NCBI GenBank assembly: GCA_003852805.1
Contig: RDDY01000245.1
Coordinates: 1-6,169, forward strand
DNA: 6,169 bases
Reading direction: 5' to 3'
Source of the DNA: Chryseobacterium sp.
GTDB lineage: Bacteria; Bacteroidota; Bacteroidia; Flavobacteriales; Weeksellaceae
The notes below the pieces were generated by a model that saw only the letters and a program-made list of their open reading frames with translations, was not told the origin of the DNA and made no database searches. Every line of letters begins with the position of its first letter. Positions within the stretch are counted from its first letter, which is position 1. A program made the position numbers and the translations under genes. Below, piece by piece: positions 1 to 6,121 of the stretch.

Positions 1-288
1 ATCGTGCAGAAGGATGGCCAGCATGGCGGCGCGTTCCTCATCGGCAGAGATTTTCACGCCTTTCAGCTTAAGCGTCTCCAGCGCGGTAAACATCAGATGC
101 ATGGCGCCCAGCGCATGGTGAAAACGCGTGTGCGTGGCTCCGGGAAAAACCAGACTCAACAAACCGGTTTGCGAAATACGGCGCAAGCGTTGGAAGTAAG
201 GATGCTCGATGACATCAAAAAGAATCTCGTACGGAATCTTGATGAAGCCGTGCACCGGGTCGTTGATGATTTTTAATTTATTGCGCAT
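1..288 (-). CDS. HD-domain phosphohydrolase (dNTPase-like), N-terminal 96 residues, partial
   Basis: The gene reads leftward from an ATG at 286-288 and leaves the window at base 1. The visible protein starts MRNKLKIINDPVHGFI and has the signature of the COG1078/SAMHD1-like HD family: DPVHG at residues 10-14, HPYFQRLRRI at 29-38, and THTRFHHALGAMHL at 52-65, where H58 is the probable first metal ligand. The last two visible residues are H95-D96, the HD dyad itself. Proteins of this family are cytoplasmic metal-dependent phosphohydrolases, some acting on dNTPs; the substrate here cannot be told. Family members are usually around 400 residues, so about three quarters is missing. It is divergent from porX. 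The plus-strand open frame over the same bases shows no recognisable family. Family assignment is confident; function is only family-level. Confidence 0.9.
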   Translation of the reverse strand, partial: MRNKLKIINDPVHGFIKIPYEILFDVIEHPYFQRLRRISQTGLLSLVFPGATHTRFHHALGAMHLMFTALETLKLKGVKISADEERAAMLAILLHD

Positions 289-312
289 GGGGCAGGACAG
301 TGTTATAACTCG

Positions 313-340
313 TAAAAATAAGCATTTGAGGAGAATGCAA
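313..340 (-). promoter_or_regulatory. Possible promoter of the HD-domain gene
   Basis: On the minus strand TTG (338-340) is followed after 17 bases by TATTTTTA (313-320), which differs from the Bacteroidota -7 consensus TAnnTTTG only at the last base. Transcription would start about 20 bases before the ATG at 288. This is a weak match in an AT-rich region. The rest of 289-451 holds no gene that I can support. Confidence 0.25.
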
Positions 341-410
341 CCTTCTCTGAATTAACTTATTTTAACGCCGACGCGCCTGTTTGTAGGCAAAAATTAAGAT
401 TCATAAATCG

Positions 411-418
411 TATTTTTG
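411..418 (+). promoter_or_regulatory. Probable -7 element of the porX promoter
   Basis: TATTTTTG matches the Bacteroidota -7 consensus TAnnTTTG exactly and lies 33 bases before the porX ATG, giving a leader of about 25-30 bases. I found no TTG at the usual -33 spacing, so the call rests on one motif and its position. Confidence 0.45.
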
Positions 419-451
419 AGACCGTGAATAAAATGCAAAAAATATTAGAAT

Positions 452-1996
452 ATGTCCGGAAAAGTATTATGGATTGATGATGAGGTAGATCTGCTGAGAC
501 CCCATATCGTTTTTCTGGAGAACAAGGGATACAGTCTGACCCCCGTGAACAATGTGAACGAGGCGTTGGATATTTTGGAAAAGGAAAACTACGATCTGGT
601 GTTGATCGACGAGAACATGCCCGGCATCAGCGGTCTGGAAGGGATACCGATGATAAAGGAAATAGACCCGGGAATAAAAATAGTGATGGTAACCAAGAGT
701 GAAGAAGAGCACATCATGGAACAAGCCATCGGCTCACAGATCTCGGATTACATCTTAAAACCCGTCAACCCCAACCAAGTATTGCTGTCGCTCAAGAAAA
801 ACTTGAAAAGCGATCAACTGGTAGAAGAAAGAACCATCTCCGAATACCAGCAGGAGTTCCGCCAACTGAGCATGGAATTGTCTTACCTACGCACCTTTGA
901 CGACTGGGCCGAGTATTACAAGAAAATCCTGAACTGGGAAATAAAGTTCGACCGAGTGTCCGACAACGAGTTCGGAGACCTGCTGCAAAGCCAGAAAGAG
1001 GAAGCCAATATTCAGTTTGCTAAGTTTATCGAGAACCATTACGAGGAGTGGCTGCACGGCAAAGAAAAGCCGCTGATGAGCCATACGCTGTTCAAAGACA
1101 AAGTAAAACCTGAATTGGAGGAAAGCAAGGTGCTGCTGTTAATGATCGACAACCTGCGCTACGATCAGTGGAAAGTGATTGAGCCGCTGTTCCTACGCTT
1201 TTACAACAAAGTGCGCGAGGATTATTATTACAGCATTCTGCCCACCGCCACGCAGTACGCACGCAACTCTTTCTTTGCGGGCCTGCTGCCGTCGGAGATT
1301 GAGAAAAGATTCCCCGAGTTTTGGTTTAACGACAACGAGGACGGAAACAAAAACGAACACGAACGCGAGCTGTTGGAAGAACAGATGAAGCGCATCGGTC
1401 TTTCAGGCAAACACATGAAATACCTGAAAATATTGAATTCCGACTTCGAGCGGAAAATCCTCGATGACTTCAACCAGCACAAGAACAATGACCTGCTGAC
1501 CATTGTCTACAACTTCATCGACATTCTTTCGCACGCTAAAACCGACAATGCCATTGTAAATCAGTTGATCCGTGACGACAAAACCTTCCGGTCACTGACC
1601 TACAATTGGTTCGAGAATTCATCGCTGTTGCGTATCATCAAACTCGCCGCGCAGAACGGTTTCAAACTTGTGATTACGACTGACCACGGGACCATTTATG
1701 TAAAACGGCCGAGCAAAGTAATCGGCGACCGTGAAACCTCTACCAACATCCGCTACAAAACCGGCAAGAGCCTCACCTACGACGCAAAAGATGTCTGGGC
1801 CATAAACTTCCCCGAGAAGCTTTTCTTACCGAAAGGAAATCTGAGTTCCAAATACATATTTGCCAAGAACAATATTTTCTTGGCTTATCCCAAGAACTAC
1901 AACCACTTCGTGAATTACTACCGAGACACCTACCAACACGGCGGCATCTCGTTAGAGGAAATGATCATTCCGTTTGTGGTGATGGAACCTAAATAA
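452..1996 (+). CDS. porX: PorX: response regulator with PglZ (alkaline phosphatase superfamily) output domain, T9SS regulator
   Basis: This 514-residue protein is complete and of normal PorX length. Residues 1-120 are a CheY-like receiver: acidic pocket D9-D10-E11, phospho-acceptor D53 in VLIDENMPG, conserved T81 and K103-P104. A helical linker spans about 120-210. The rest is a PglZ domain with visible metal-site residues of the alkaline phosphatase fold: D233 (MIDNLR), probable nucleophile T266 (PTATQYARN), D357 and H361 (FIDILSH), D411-H412 (TTDHG) and H496 (QHGG). No residue expected for the metal site is obviously missing. In Porphyromonas and Flavobacterium, PorX works with the kinase PorY in controlling type IX secretion genes and proteins, and the PglZ domain has been reported to act as a phosphodiesterase. 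PorY is not in the window. The ATG at 452 places the first receiver strand (GKVLWIDD) right at the N-terminus, as expected; there is no clear Shine-Dalgarno site. A hairpin terminator follows the stop by five bases. Confidence 0.95.
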   Translation: MSGKVLWIDDEVDLLRPHIVFLENKGYSLTPVNNVNEALDILEKENYDLVLIDENMPGISGLEGIPMIKEIDPGIKIVMVTKSEEEHIMEQAIGSQISDYILKPVNPNQVLLSLKKNLKSDQLVEERTISEYQQEFRQLSMELSYLRTFDDWAEYYKKILNWEIKFDRVSDNEFGDLLQSQKEEANIQFAKFIENHYEEWLHGKEKPLMSHTLFKDKVKPELEESKVLLLMIDNLRYDQWKVIEPLFLRFYNKVREDYYYSILPTATQYARNSFFAGLLPSEIEKRFPEFWFNDNEDGNKNEHERELLEEQMKRIGLSGKHMKYLKILNSDFERKILDDFNQHKNNDLLTIVYNFIDILSHAKTDNAIVNQLIRDDKTFRSLTYNWFENSSLLRIIKLAAQNGFKLVITTDHGTIYVKRPSKVIGDRETSTNIRYKTGKSLTYDAKDVWAINFPEKLFLPKGNLSSKYIFAKNNIFLAYPKNYNHFVNYYRDTYQHGGISLEEMIIPFVVMEPK

Positions 1997-2001
1997 AATT
2001 G

Positions 2002-2031
2002 AAATCGTCTCGATTTGTATCGAGACGATTT
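2002..2031. terminator. Intrinsic terminator between convergent porX and the AI-2E transporter gene
   Basis: A perfect 13-bp stem (2002-2014 pairing with 2019-2031, core ATCGTCTCGAT) closes a TTGT loop and runs into a T tract ending at 2035. It starts five bases after the porX stop, and the stop codon of the minus-strand gene is at 2034-2036. On the plus strand it is a textbook Rho-independent terminator. On the minus strand the stem is the same but the T run is poorer (ATTTCAATTTT), so it probably serves both directions with unequal strength. Confidence 0.9.
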
Positions 2032-2033
2032 TT

Positions 2034-3122
2034 TTATTCCTGAACTTTGCACTCCAGTATTTTATCGATTTGACGATTGACGCCACGCGTCGATTTATTC
2101 TCAAGGTAAAACACCTCATAATACGCTTTGATGAATGCGGTAAGCGGCGTGGCGATCAGCGCGCCCACAATACCGAAGGCGCATGCCATGGCCAACATCA
2201 CGAACAGTGACGATACCGGATGCAGATTCATGGTAGAAGCGCGAATCTTGGGAACCACAAAGTCACCCATCAGTTCATTCATCACCAAATAAAAGAGAGC
2301 CACCCACAGCGCCGTCATCGGGTCTATGGCCAAAGCAATCAACACCGGTGGCGCGGCCATGATGTAAGGTCCGAGCTTTGGGATCATCTCTGAGAACAGC
2401 GCCAGTCCGGCCCAGACCCAGACGCCCGGCACATCCATGTACGTGAGAAAAGCAAAAATAAGCACCGCTTCTATAGTACCCACCACCACGTTAGACCACA
2501 TATAGCCCACCATCATGCGCGAAGATCTCGCCATGGCTTCGGCGGCTTTGGGACGGTTTTCTTCCGAGAAAAACATCAGATAAGTTTCCAATAACGGCCG
2601 AGGTTCTATCAGCATATAAAGGATGATGCTGAAGAAGAACACCAGCATAAAAATACCGCCGATGAGCGAAAACGAAAATCGGCTGAGGCTCGTAATCAAC
2701 CTGCGCGTGGAAGGCAGAATTTCTTTCATGGATGTACTCTCCACCACCTTTTTTTGTAGCGACGGATAATCCGCCAGCGCATCGGCCAGATTATCCTGCA
2801 TACCTTCTATATAACCGGGCAGGTTGGCAACCAAGGTACTCACTTAATCCAAAATCCGCGGTATGACCAGCCAGCCTACAAAACCCAAAAAGACCATGGT
2901 AACAAAGAAAACTATGATGGCGGCCAATGTTCGCGGTACTTTTTTCTTGACCAGCCACATGGTGGGCGCGTTGAGCACCAATGTAAGCACAACGGCAAAA
3001 AACAGCATAAACAGCACGCCCACAATCTGATAGGCAAAATAGAATCCCGCCACCACGAGAGCCGCGACGACAATCAGTTTCACCGCTTTTTGATAGGTAT
3101 TATCGGATAAAGGTTTATTCAT
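2034..3122 (-). pseudogene. AI-2E family transporter, interrupted by one in-frame stop codon
   Basis: The minus strand holds one continuous frame of 362 codons, a normal length for the AI-2E/PerM family (Pfam AI-2E_transport), broken only by a TAA at 2844-2846. The 5' part (ATG at 3120-3122) gives 92 residues with hydrophobic segments at about 15-50 and 62-88, ending VIPRILD. The 3' part continues in the same frame with VSTLVANLPGYIE, the usual family sequence, followed by membrane segments, the conserved MIPKLGPYI (about 246-254 in full-length numbering) and LHPVSSLF (about 300-307), and a charged C-terminus. The stop replaces one codon; CAA (Gln) to TAA would be a single transition. A GTG directly after the stop could allow reinitiation of a 269-residue piece, but that would lack the first membrane segments. 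Family members have been linked to export of AI-2 or ions; the substrate here is unknown. The gene follows the DUF202 gene by 19 bases. A sequencing error is a real alternative. Confidence 0.85.
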
Positions 3123-3141
3123 AAAAGCTTATTTTAAAGGT

Positions 3142-3534
3142 TTATTTAAGGCCCGATGTCAGGTAAAACAACAGCAGCACCGACAATATCAACAGACAGA
3201 AAGCGGTGAGGGTAGCCAAGCCTTTAGACGGAAAATAGGTGCCGCCGCGCAAATGCCGATCAATGCTCAGATAACGGAAATACGCCAGCATAACCATAAC
3301 AGCGCCCAAACCTACCATCACAATGCCCAAGGCCACAGAATAGCCGCGGCTTGCGGTTGCCACTTTTACATCCAACACAGAGGAGAACTGCCGCAGGAAA
3401 AGCGCGAACTTTACGATCACAAAGCCAAACCCCATCAATGCAACGGCAGTGCGCACCCACGCCAAGAACGTGCGCTCGTTGGCCAGATGATCGTTTGCGC
3501 CTGCGGGTTTCGGTTTGCTGTTTTCGGCTTCCAT
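3142..3534 (-). CDS. DUF202 family small integral membrane protein (YidH-like)
   Basis: A 130-residue protein starts at the ATG at 3532-3534. The signature DHLANERTFLAWVRTAVAL (residues 15-33) is diagnostic of DUF202. Three membrane segments are visible at about 26-48, 66-88 and 106-126, with a short polar N-terminus. The frame stays open another 56 codons upstream (to 3702), but that stretch runs over tsaE on the other strand and resembles no DUF202 N-terminus, so I chose the internal ATG. It is preceded by GGAGGT, too close (one base) to be a convincing Shine-Dalgarno site. The function of the family is not established. The gene is first of a probable two-gene unit with the AI-2E transporter, whose ATG comes 19 bases after the TAA. 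It is divergent from tsaE with 84 bases between the start codons. Confidence 0.88.
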   Translation of the reverse strand: MEAENSKPKPAGANDHLANERTFLAWVRTAVALMGFGFVIVKFALFLRQFSSVLDVKVATASRGYSVALGIVMVGLGAVMVMLAYFRYLSIDRHLRGGTYFPSKGLATLTAFCLLILSVLLLFYLTSGLK

Positions 3535-3591
3535 ACCTCCGCCGATGCAAACTCTGTACCTACCGCCAAAGGTTATTCCGTCGGCTTTAAG

Positions 3592-3599
3592 TAATTTTG
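3592..3599 (+). promoter_or_regulatory. Probable -7 element of the tsaE promoter
   Basis: TAATTTTG is an exact TAnnTTTG match in the divergent DUF202/tsaE interval, 19 bases before the TTG start at 3619. This implies a very short leader of roughly 12-15 bases. No -33 TTG is visible at the expected distance. Confidence 0.45.
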
Positions 3600-3618
3600 A
3601 AGACTTAAAACAAACCGT

Positions 3619-4038
3619 TTGGAACAGCACAGAGAATTTACGGTAAACGATATGGCCGACTGGGAAACCGCAGCAGCGGAAATCCTTCCTTTGCTTAAGC
3701 ATGACATCCTATTGCTGATCGGAGATCTGGGTGCCGGAAAAACGACTTTTACCCAATCGCTTCTTCGGCTTTTGGAAAGTGAGGATGCGGTAAGCTCACC
3801 CACCTACTCCATTGTTAACGAATATCGCACACCGCGGGGTACTGTATTCCATTTCGATCTCTATCGACTGAAAACGGTAGCGGAAGCGTATGATTTCGGC
3901 ATCGAGGAATATCTGGACAACGGCTACCTGAGCATAATAGAATGGCCGCAGATTTACAGAGAGGAATTGCAGGGCATACCCGTTCATGAATTAACGATCG
4001 AAAACACCGGCAACCGGCGGAAACTCATCTTCAAATGA
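3619..4038 (+). CDS. tsaE: TsaE, ATPase of the tRNA threonylcarbamoyladenosine (t6A37) complex
   Basis: The 139-residue protein carries all TsaE hallmarks: Walker A GDLGAGKTT at residues 35-43, SPTYSIVNEY at 60-69, HFDLYR at 78-83 (Walker B Asp D80), and IEWP at 107-110 with the conserved E108. TsaE works in the cytoplasm with TsaB and TsaD to put the threonylcarbamoyl group on A37 of ANN-decoding tRNAs, and it supplies the ATPase that resets the complex. Length fits the family. Start choice: the frame is closed by a TGA at 3598-3600, and the only candidate initiators are TTG at 3619 and ATG at 3652. The TTG start keeps the first beta strand (REFTVND) that TsaE proteins have; the ATG would remove it. 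TTG is therefore preferred. Its partner genes are not in the window. ald follows after 55 bases, with a promoter motif of its own in the gap. Confidence 0.95.
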   Translation: MEQHREFTVNDMADWETAAAEILPLLKHDILLLIGDLGAGKTTFTQSLLRLLESEDAVSSPTYSIVNEYRTPRGTVFHFDLYRLKTVAEAYDFGIEEYLDNGYLSIIEWPQIYREELQGIPVHELTIENTGNRRKLIFK

Positions 4039-4042
4039 TGCT

Positions 4043-4050
4043 TATCTTTG
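4043..4050 (+). promoter_or_regulatory. Probable -7 element of the ald promoter
   Basis: TATCTTTG, followed by CAC, is an exact match to TAnnTTTG and resembles the TAnnTTTGC form common in Flavobacteriia. It lies five bases after the tsaE stop and 43 bases before the ald ATG, giving a leader of roughly 35-40 bases. No -33 element is evident. ald may therefore be transcribed independently of tsaE as well as by read-through. Confidence 0.55.
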
Positions 4051-4093
4051 CACCTGCTGCTCACCTTTCCCGAGCAAACCGAAAATAGAATTT

Positions 4094-5284
4094 ATGGGTT
4101 CAAGTATATTTACTCCTTTTACGGAGCAAGAGCTGATTCCGAAAGAGGAAAAGCTGGAAGTTGTGAAAAAGGAAAAACGCTTCGGCATCGGCATTCCGAA
4201 GGAAACTTGCCTGGACGAGCGCAGATTGTGTCTGACGCCCGATGCTGTGCAGGTTCTTACCAACAACGGGCACCACATCATTGTAGAAGCCGGGGCGGGC
4301 GAAGGCTCCTTTTTCAGCGACCTGCAATACTCTGAAGCAGGTGCGGAAATAACCGATGACCGACGCAAGGTTTTCTCCCAAGGCATCGTCCTGAAAATCA
4401 ACCCGCCCACCGATGAGGAAATCGATTTGTTGCAGCCCAATTCTTACTTGGTATCGGCGCTGCAGATCAACCTCAGGAACAAGAATTATTTCAAAAAACT
4501 GTCTGACAAGAAAATAAATGCCATTGCTTTTGATTTCATTACAGACGAATATAATCAATTGGCCATGGTTAGGCTCATCGGTGAAATTGCCGGCAATGTG
4601 GCTATTTTGTACGCTTCCGAACTATTGGCAGATTCCAATGGATTGATGATGGGCGGCATCACCGGCGTACGTCCTACCGAGGTGGTGATAATAGGCGCCG
4701 GCATTGTGGGCGAATTTGCTACCAAAGCCGCCGTCGGGCTGGGTGCAAGCGTGCGGATATTTGACAACTCGCTTTCAAAACTGAGAAGATTGCATGCCAT
4801 GACCGATCGCCGCATACCGACGTCGATCATCGATCCGCGAGAACTGCAAAAAAGTCTTCGCCGCGCAGATGTGGTCATCGGTGCACTGCCGAGGATGAAC
4901 CAAGCGCCCATCGTGACCGAAGATATGGTCAAGCTGATGAAGAAAGGCAGCGTCATCATAGACATCACCATCGACAACGGAAAATGCGTGGAAACAAGCG
5001 AGCTGACCACCATGTCAAAACCCTATGTTATGAAGCATGGAGTGTTGCACTGCGGCCTGCCCAACCTTACCTCGCGTATGCCCCGCACCACCACCAAAGC
5101 CGTCAGCAATTTCTTTCTGAGCTACCTGTTGGATTTTGACCAGGAAGGCGGAATAGAAAACATGCTGCTAAAACACAATTATATGAAACAAAGCCTGTAT
5201 ATGTACAAGGGCCGTCTGACGAAGGAAAGCATCGCGACGCGCTTCGGCTTGCAGTATCACGATATAAACCTGCTGATTTTCTAA
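4094..5284 (+). CDS. ald: Alanine dehydrogenase, Bacteroidota-type (AlaDH/PNT family)
   Basis: This 396-residue protein has the two-domain AlaDH/transhydrogenase architecture. The substrate domain begins after a ~30-residue extension: GIPKE at 33-38, R44 (equivalent to substrate-binding R15 of bacterial AlaDHs), GAGEGSFFSD at 67-76, and K101 (equivalent to K75). The Rossmann domain has GAGIVG at 201-206 with acidic D224 closing the second strand, pointing to NAD, and ITIDNG at 291-296 with D294 (equivalent to catalytic D270). The position aligning with catalytic H96 is Q124 (SALQIN). The enzyme family converts L-alanine and NAD to pyruvate, ammonia and NADH in the cytoplasm. The N-terminal extension (EEKLEVVKKEKR) and the C-terminal DINLLIF match what I recall of Bacteroidota proteins annotated as alanine dehydrogenase, which supports the ATG at 4094. 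Because of the His-to-Gln change, activity on alanine should be treated as probable, not certain. The next gene overlaps its stop codon. Confidence 0.88.
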   Translation: MGSSIFTPFTEQELIPKEEKLEVVKKEKRFGIGIPKETCLDERRLCLTPDAVQVLTNNGHHIIVEAGAGEGSFFSDLQYSEAGAEITDDRRKVFSQGIVLKINPPTDEEIDLLQPNSYLVSALQINLRNKNYFKKLSDKKINAIAFDFITDEYNQLAMVRLIGEIAGNVAILYASELLADSNGLMMGGITGVRPTEVVIIGAGIVGEFATKAAVGLGASVRIFDNSLSKLRRLHAMTDRRIPTSIIDPRELQKSLRRADVVIGALPRMNQAPIVTEDMVKLMKKGSVIIDITIDNGKCVETSELTTMSKPYVMKHGVLHCGLPNLTSRMPRTTTKAVSNFFLSYLLDFDQEGGIENMLLKHNYMKQSLYMYKGRLTKESIATRFGLQYHDINLLIF

Positions 5285-5652
5285 TGGCAAGAAGATTTAA
5301 ATTTTTCCTGATGGGGCTGATCCCCGGATTGCTCTTGGTTCTTTTCATTTTGAACAAGAAAGGCGCGAGTTGCTCTTATTTCCCGAACGATCGCGTGATT
5401 GCCGAAACGCTGTCCAAGCCTTTCGCTTACTCCGCAGATTTCCGCGCCCGAATGCAGACGGAAAATATCAGTGAAGAGCAATTGAAAGACGAAATCGTGG
5501 CCAAAGGCAAAATAGACTTTGACAAGAGCGAGGCGCGCAGAGAGCCGTGCCCGCGCTACCTTTTGCGCTATCCTGCACAATCACCGCAGTACGAAATCTT
5601 CTTTGAAAAATGCAAGGAGCAGGCGAAATTTGAAAGCCTTCGCCGGTTATAA
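5284..5652 (+). CDS. Small membrane-anchored protein, possibly DUF4258-like
   Basis: The 122-residue protein starts at an ATG that shares one base with the ald stop (TAATG), so translation is probably coupled to ald. A basic N-terminus (MARRFK) is followed by one hydrophobic helix at about 7-24, then KK, CSYFPNDRVI at 30-39 and a soluble domain of about 80 residues. The segment SADFRARMQTENISEEQL (50-67) and the later PRYLLRYP (90-97) resemble the DUF4258 fold (FT-H-A-RM-ERGIS pattern), which is related to RelE/BrnT-type domains, but the usual histidine near the RM motif is missing. I recall similar short proteins after ald in Flavobacteriia, so it is probably a conserved hypothetical. Function is unknown. 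The GASC before the first cysteine is not a good lipobox. Which side of the membrane carries the domain is unclear, since positive charge flanks both ends of the helix. Confidence 0.7.
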   Translation: MARRFKFFLMGLIPGLLLVLFILNKKGASCSYFPNDRVIAETLSKPFAYSADFRARMQTENISEEQLKDEIVAKGKIDFDKSEARREPCPRYLLRYPAQSPQYEIFFEKCKEQAKFESLRRL

Positions 5653-5658
5653 TAAACG

Positions 5659-5686
5659 AAACGGAGCCTCTTGCGAGGCTCCGTTT
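5659..5686. terminator. Intrinsic terminator between the ald unit and convergent sdaA
   Basis: A perfect 12-bp GC-rich stem (5659-5670 AAACGGAGCCTC pairing with 5675-5686) encloses a TTGC loop and ends in TTTT then ACTTTT. It lies six bases after the stop of the small membrane protein and five bases before the stop codon of minus-strand sdaA at 5692-5694. On the minus strand the stem is followed by CGTTTATTA, so it can plausibly act in both directions. Confidence 0.9.
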
Positions 5687-6012
5687 TACTTTTAGCATTC
5701 AGCTACATTGACGGCAATGGCCAAGCCGCCTTCGCTGGTTTCCTTGAAACGAGAATTCATGCTTTGCGCCGTGTCCCACATGGATTGGATTACCTGATCC
5801 AGCGAGACGCGCGCTTTTTCCGGATCAGATTCCAAAGCTATGTTCGCTGCGGTAATCGCTTTAATCGCGCCCATTGAATTTCGCTCGATACACGGGATCT
5901 GTACCAAGCCGCCGATAGGGTCGCAGGTCATTCCCAGGTGATGTTCCATTGCAATTTCGGCCGCCATCAACACCTGCCCCGGTGAGCCACCCATAATCTC
6001 GGTAAGTCCCGC

Positions 6013-6026
6013 CGCCGCCATAGCCG
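6013..6026 (+). repeat. Left arm of 14-bp perfect inverted repeat bounding the inverted sdaA segment
   Basis: CGCCGCCATAGCCG is the exact reverse complement of the right arm at 6108-6121. On the minus strand it encodes the AMAA of [10 protein letters not shown], so it is native sdaA coding sequence. Confidence 0.9.
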
Positions 6027-6107
6027 GCGAGGTAGGCACACTATTTAAAAAGAACGCAACCATATCGGCGGCTATGGGCGGTTGTCAGGCAGAAGTGGGG
6101 GTTTCGT

Positions 6108-6121
6108 CGGCTATGGCGGCG
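6108..6121 (+). repeat. Right arm of 14-bp perfect inverted repeat bounding the inverted sdaA segment
   Basis: CGGCTATGGCGGCG encodes the AMAA of VSSAMAA in the inverted block. The same codons thus appear twice, once at the end of the inverted block and once in the downstream native gene. The repeat is probably a by-product of the rearrangement, not a pre-existing site. Confidence 0.9.

Larger units (their letters stand above)
6013..6121 (+). other. Inverted internal segment of sdaA
   Basis: On the plus strand, codons from 6020 to 6121 read [13 protein letters not shown], then [14 protein letters not shown] and VSSAMAA, followed by TAA. This is the conserved block that belongs between YAQCF and AAGLTEI of the flanking minus-strand sdaA. 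Its plus-strand orientation inside a minus-strand gene is direct evidence of a local inversion, real or artefactual. Confidence 0.9.

Noticed and set aside
4..276. Plus-strand 90-residue open frame at the left edge
   Set aside because: It is the antisense shadow of the HD-domain gene and shows no recognisable protein features.
331..347. Small hairpin GAGAA/TTCTC in the HD/porX interval
   Set aside because: Only five base pairs with a seven-base loop and no T tract; not distinguishable from chance.
452..1996. PglZ domain as part of a BREX-type phage defence system
   Set aside because: The protein has an N-terminal receiver domain and normal PorX length, and no other BREX gene (brxC, pglX, brxL and so on) is nearby.
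2034..2843. An independent 269-residue transporter gene starting at GTG 2841-2843
   Set aside because: The GTG directly follows the TAA and is in the same frame as the upstream 92 codons. The two parts together make one normal-length AI-2E protein, so it is the 3' part of a broken gene.
2844..2846. TAA read through as a sense codon (alternative code or recoding)
   Set aside because: TAA terminates porX, ald, DUF202 and others here at the expected family lengths, and no recoding signal is visible around this codon.
3567..3575. Minus-strand TAACCTTTG as the DUF202 promoter
   Set aside because: It has one base too many between TA and TTTG and no properly spaced -33 element; too weak to list.
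3535..3702. Upstream extension of the DUF202 protein to an ATG at 3700-3702
   Set aside because: The 56 extra residues overlap tsaE antisense and do not resemble DUF202 N-termini; the ATG at 3532-3534 fits the family length.
5338..5373. Lipoprotein signal on the small membrane protein (GASC)
   Set aside because: Position -3 is Gly and two lysines lie between the helix and the cysteine, which does not fit a lipobox. A simple membrane anchor is more likely.
5692..6063. A 123-residue gene on the minus strand starting at ATG 6061-6063
   Set aside because: Its first ~12 residues are antisense of the inverted sdaA block and match nothing in the family. Only the part from [10 protein letters not shown] onward is sdaA.
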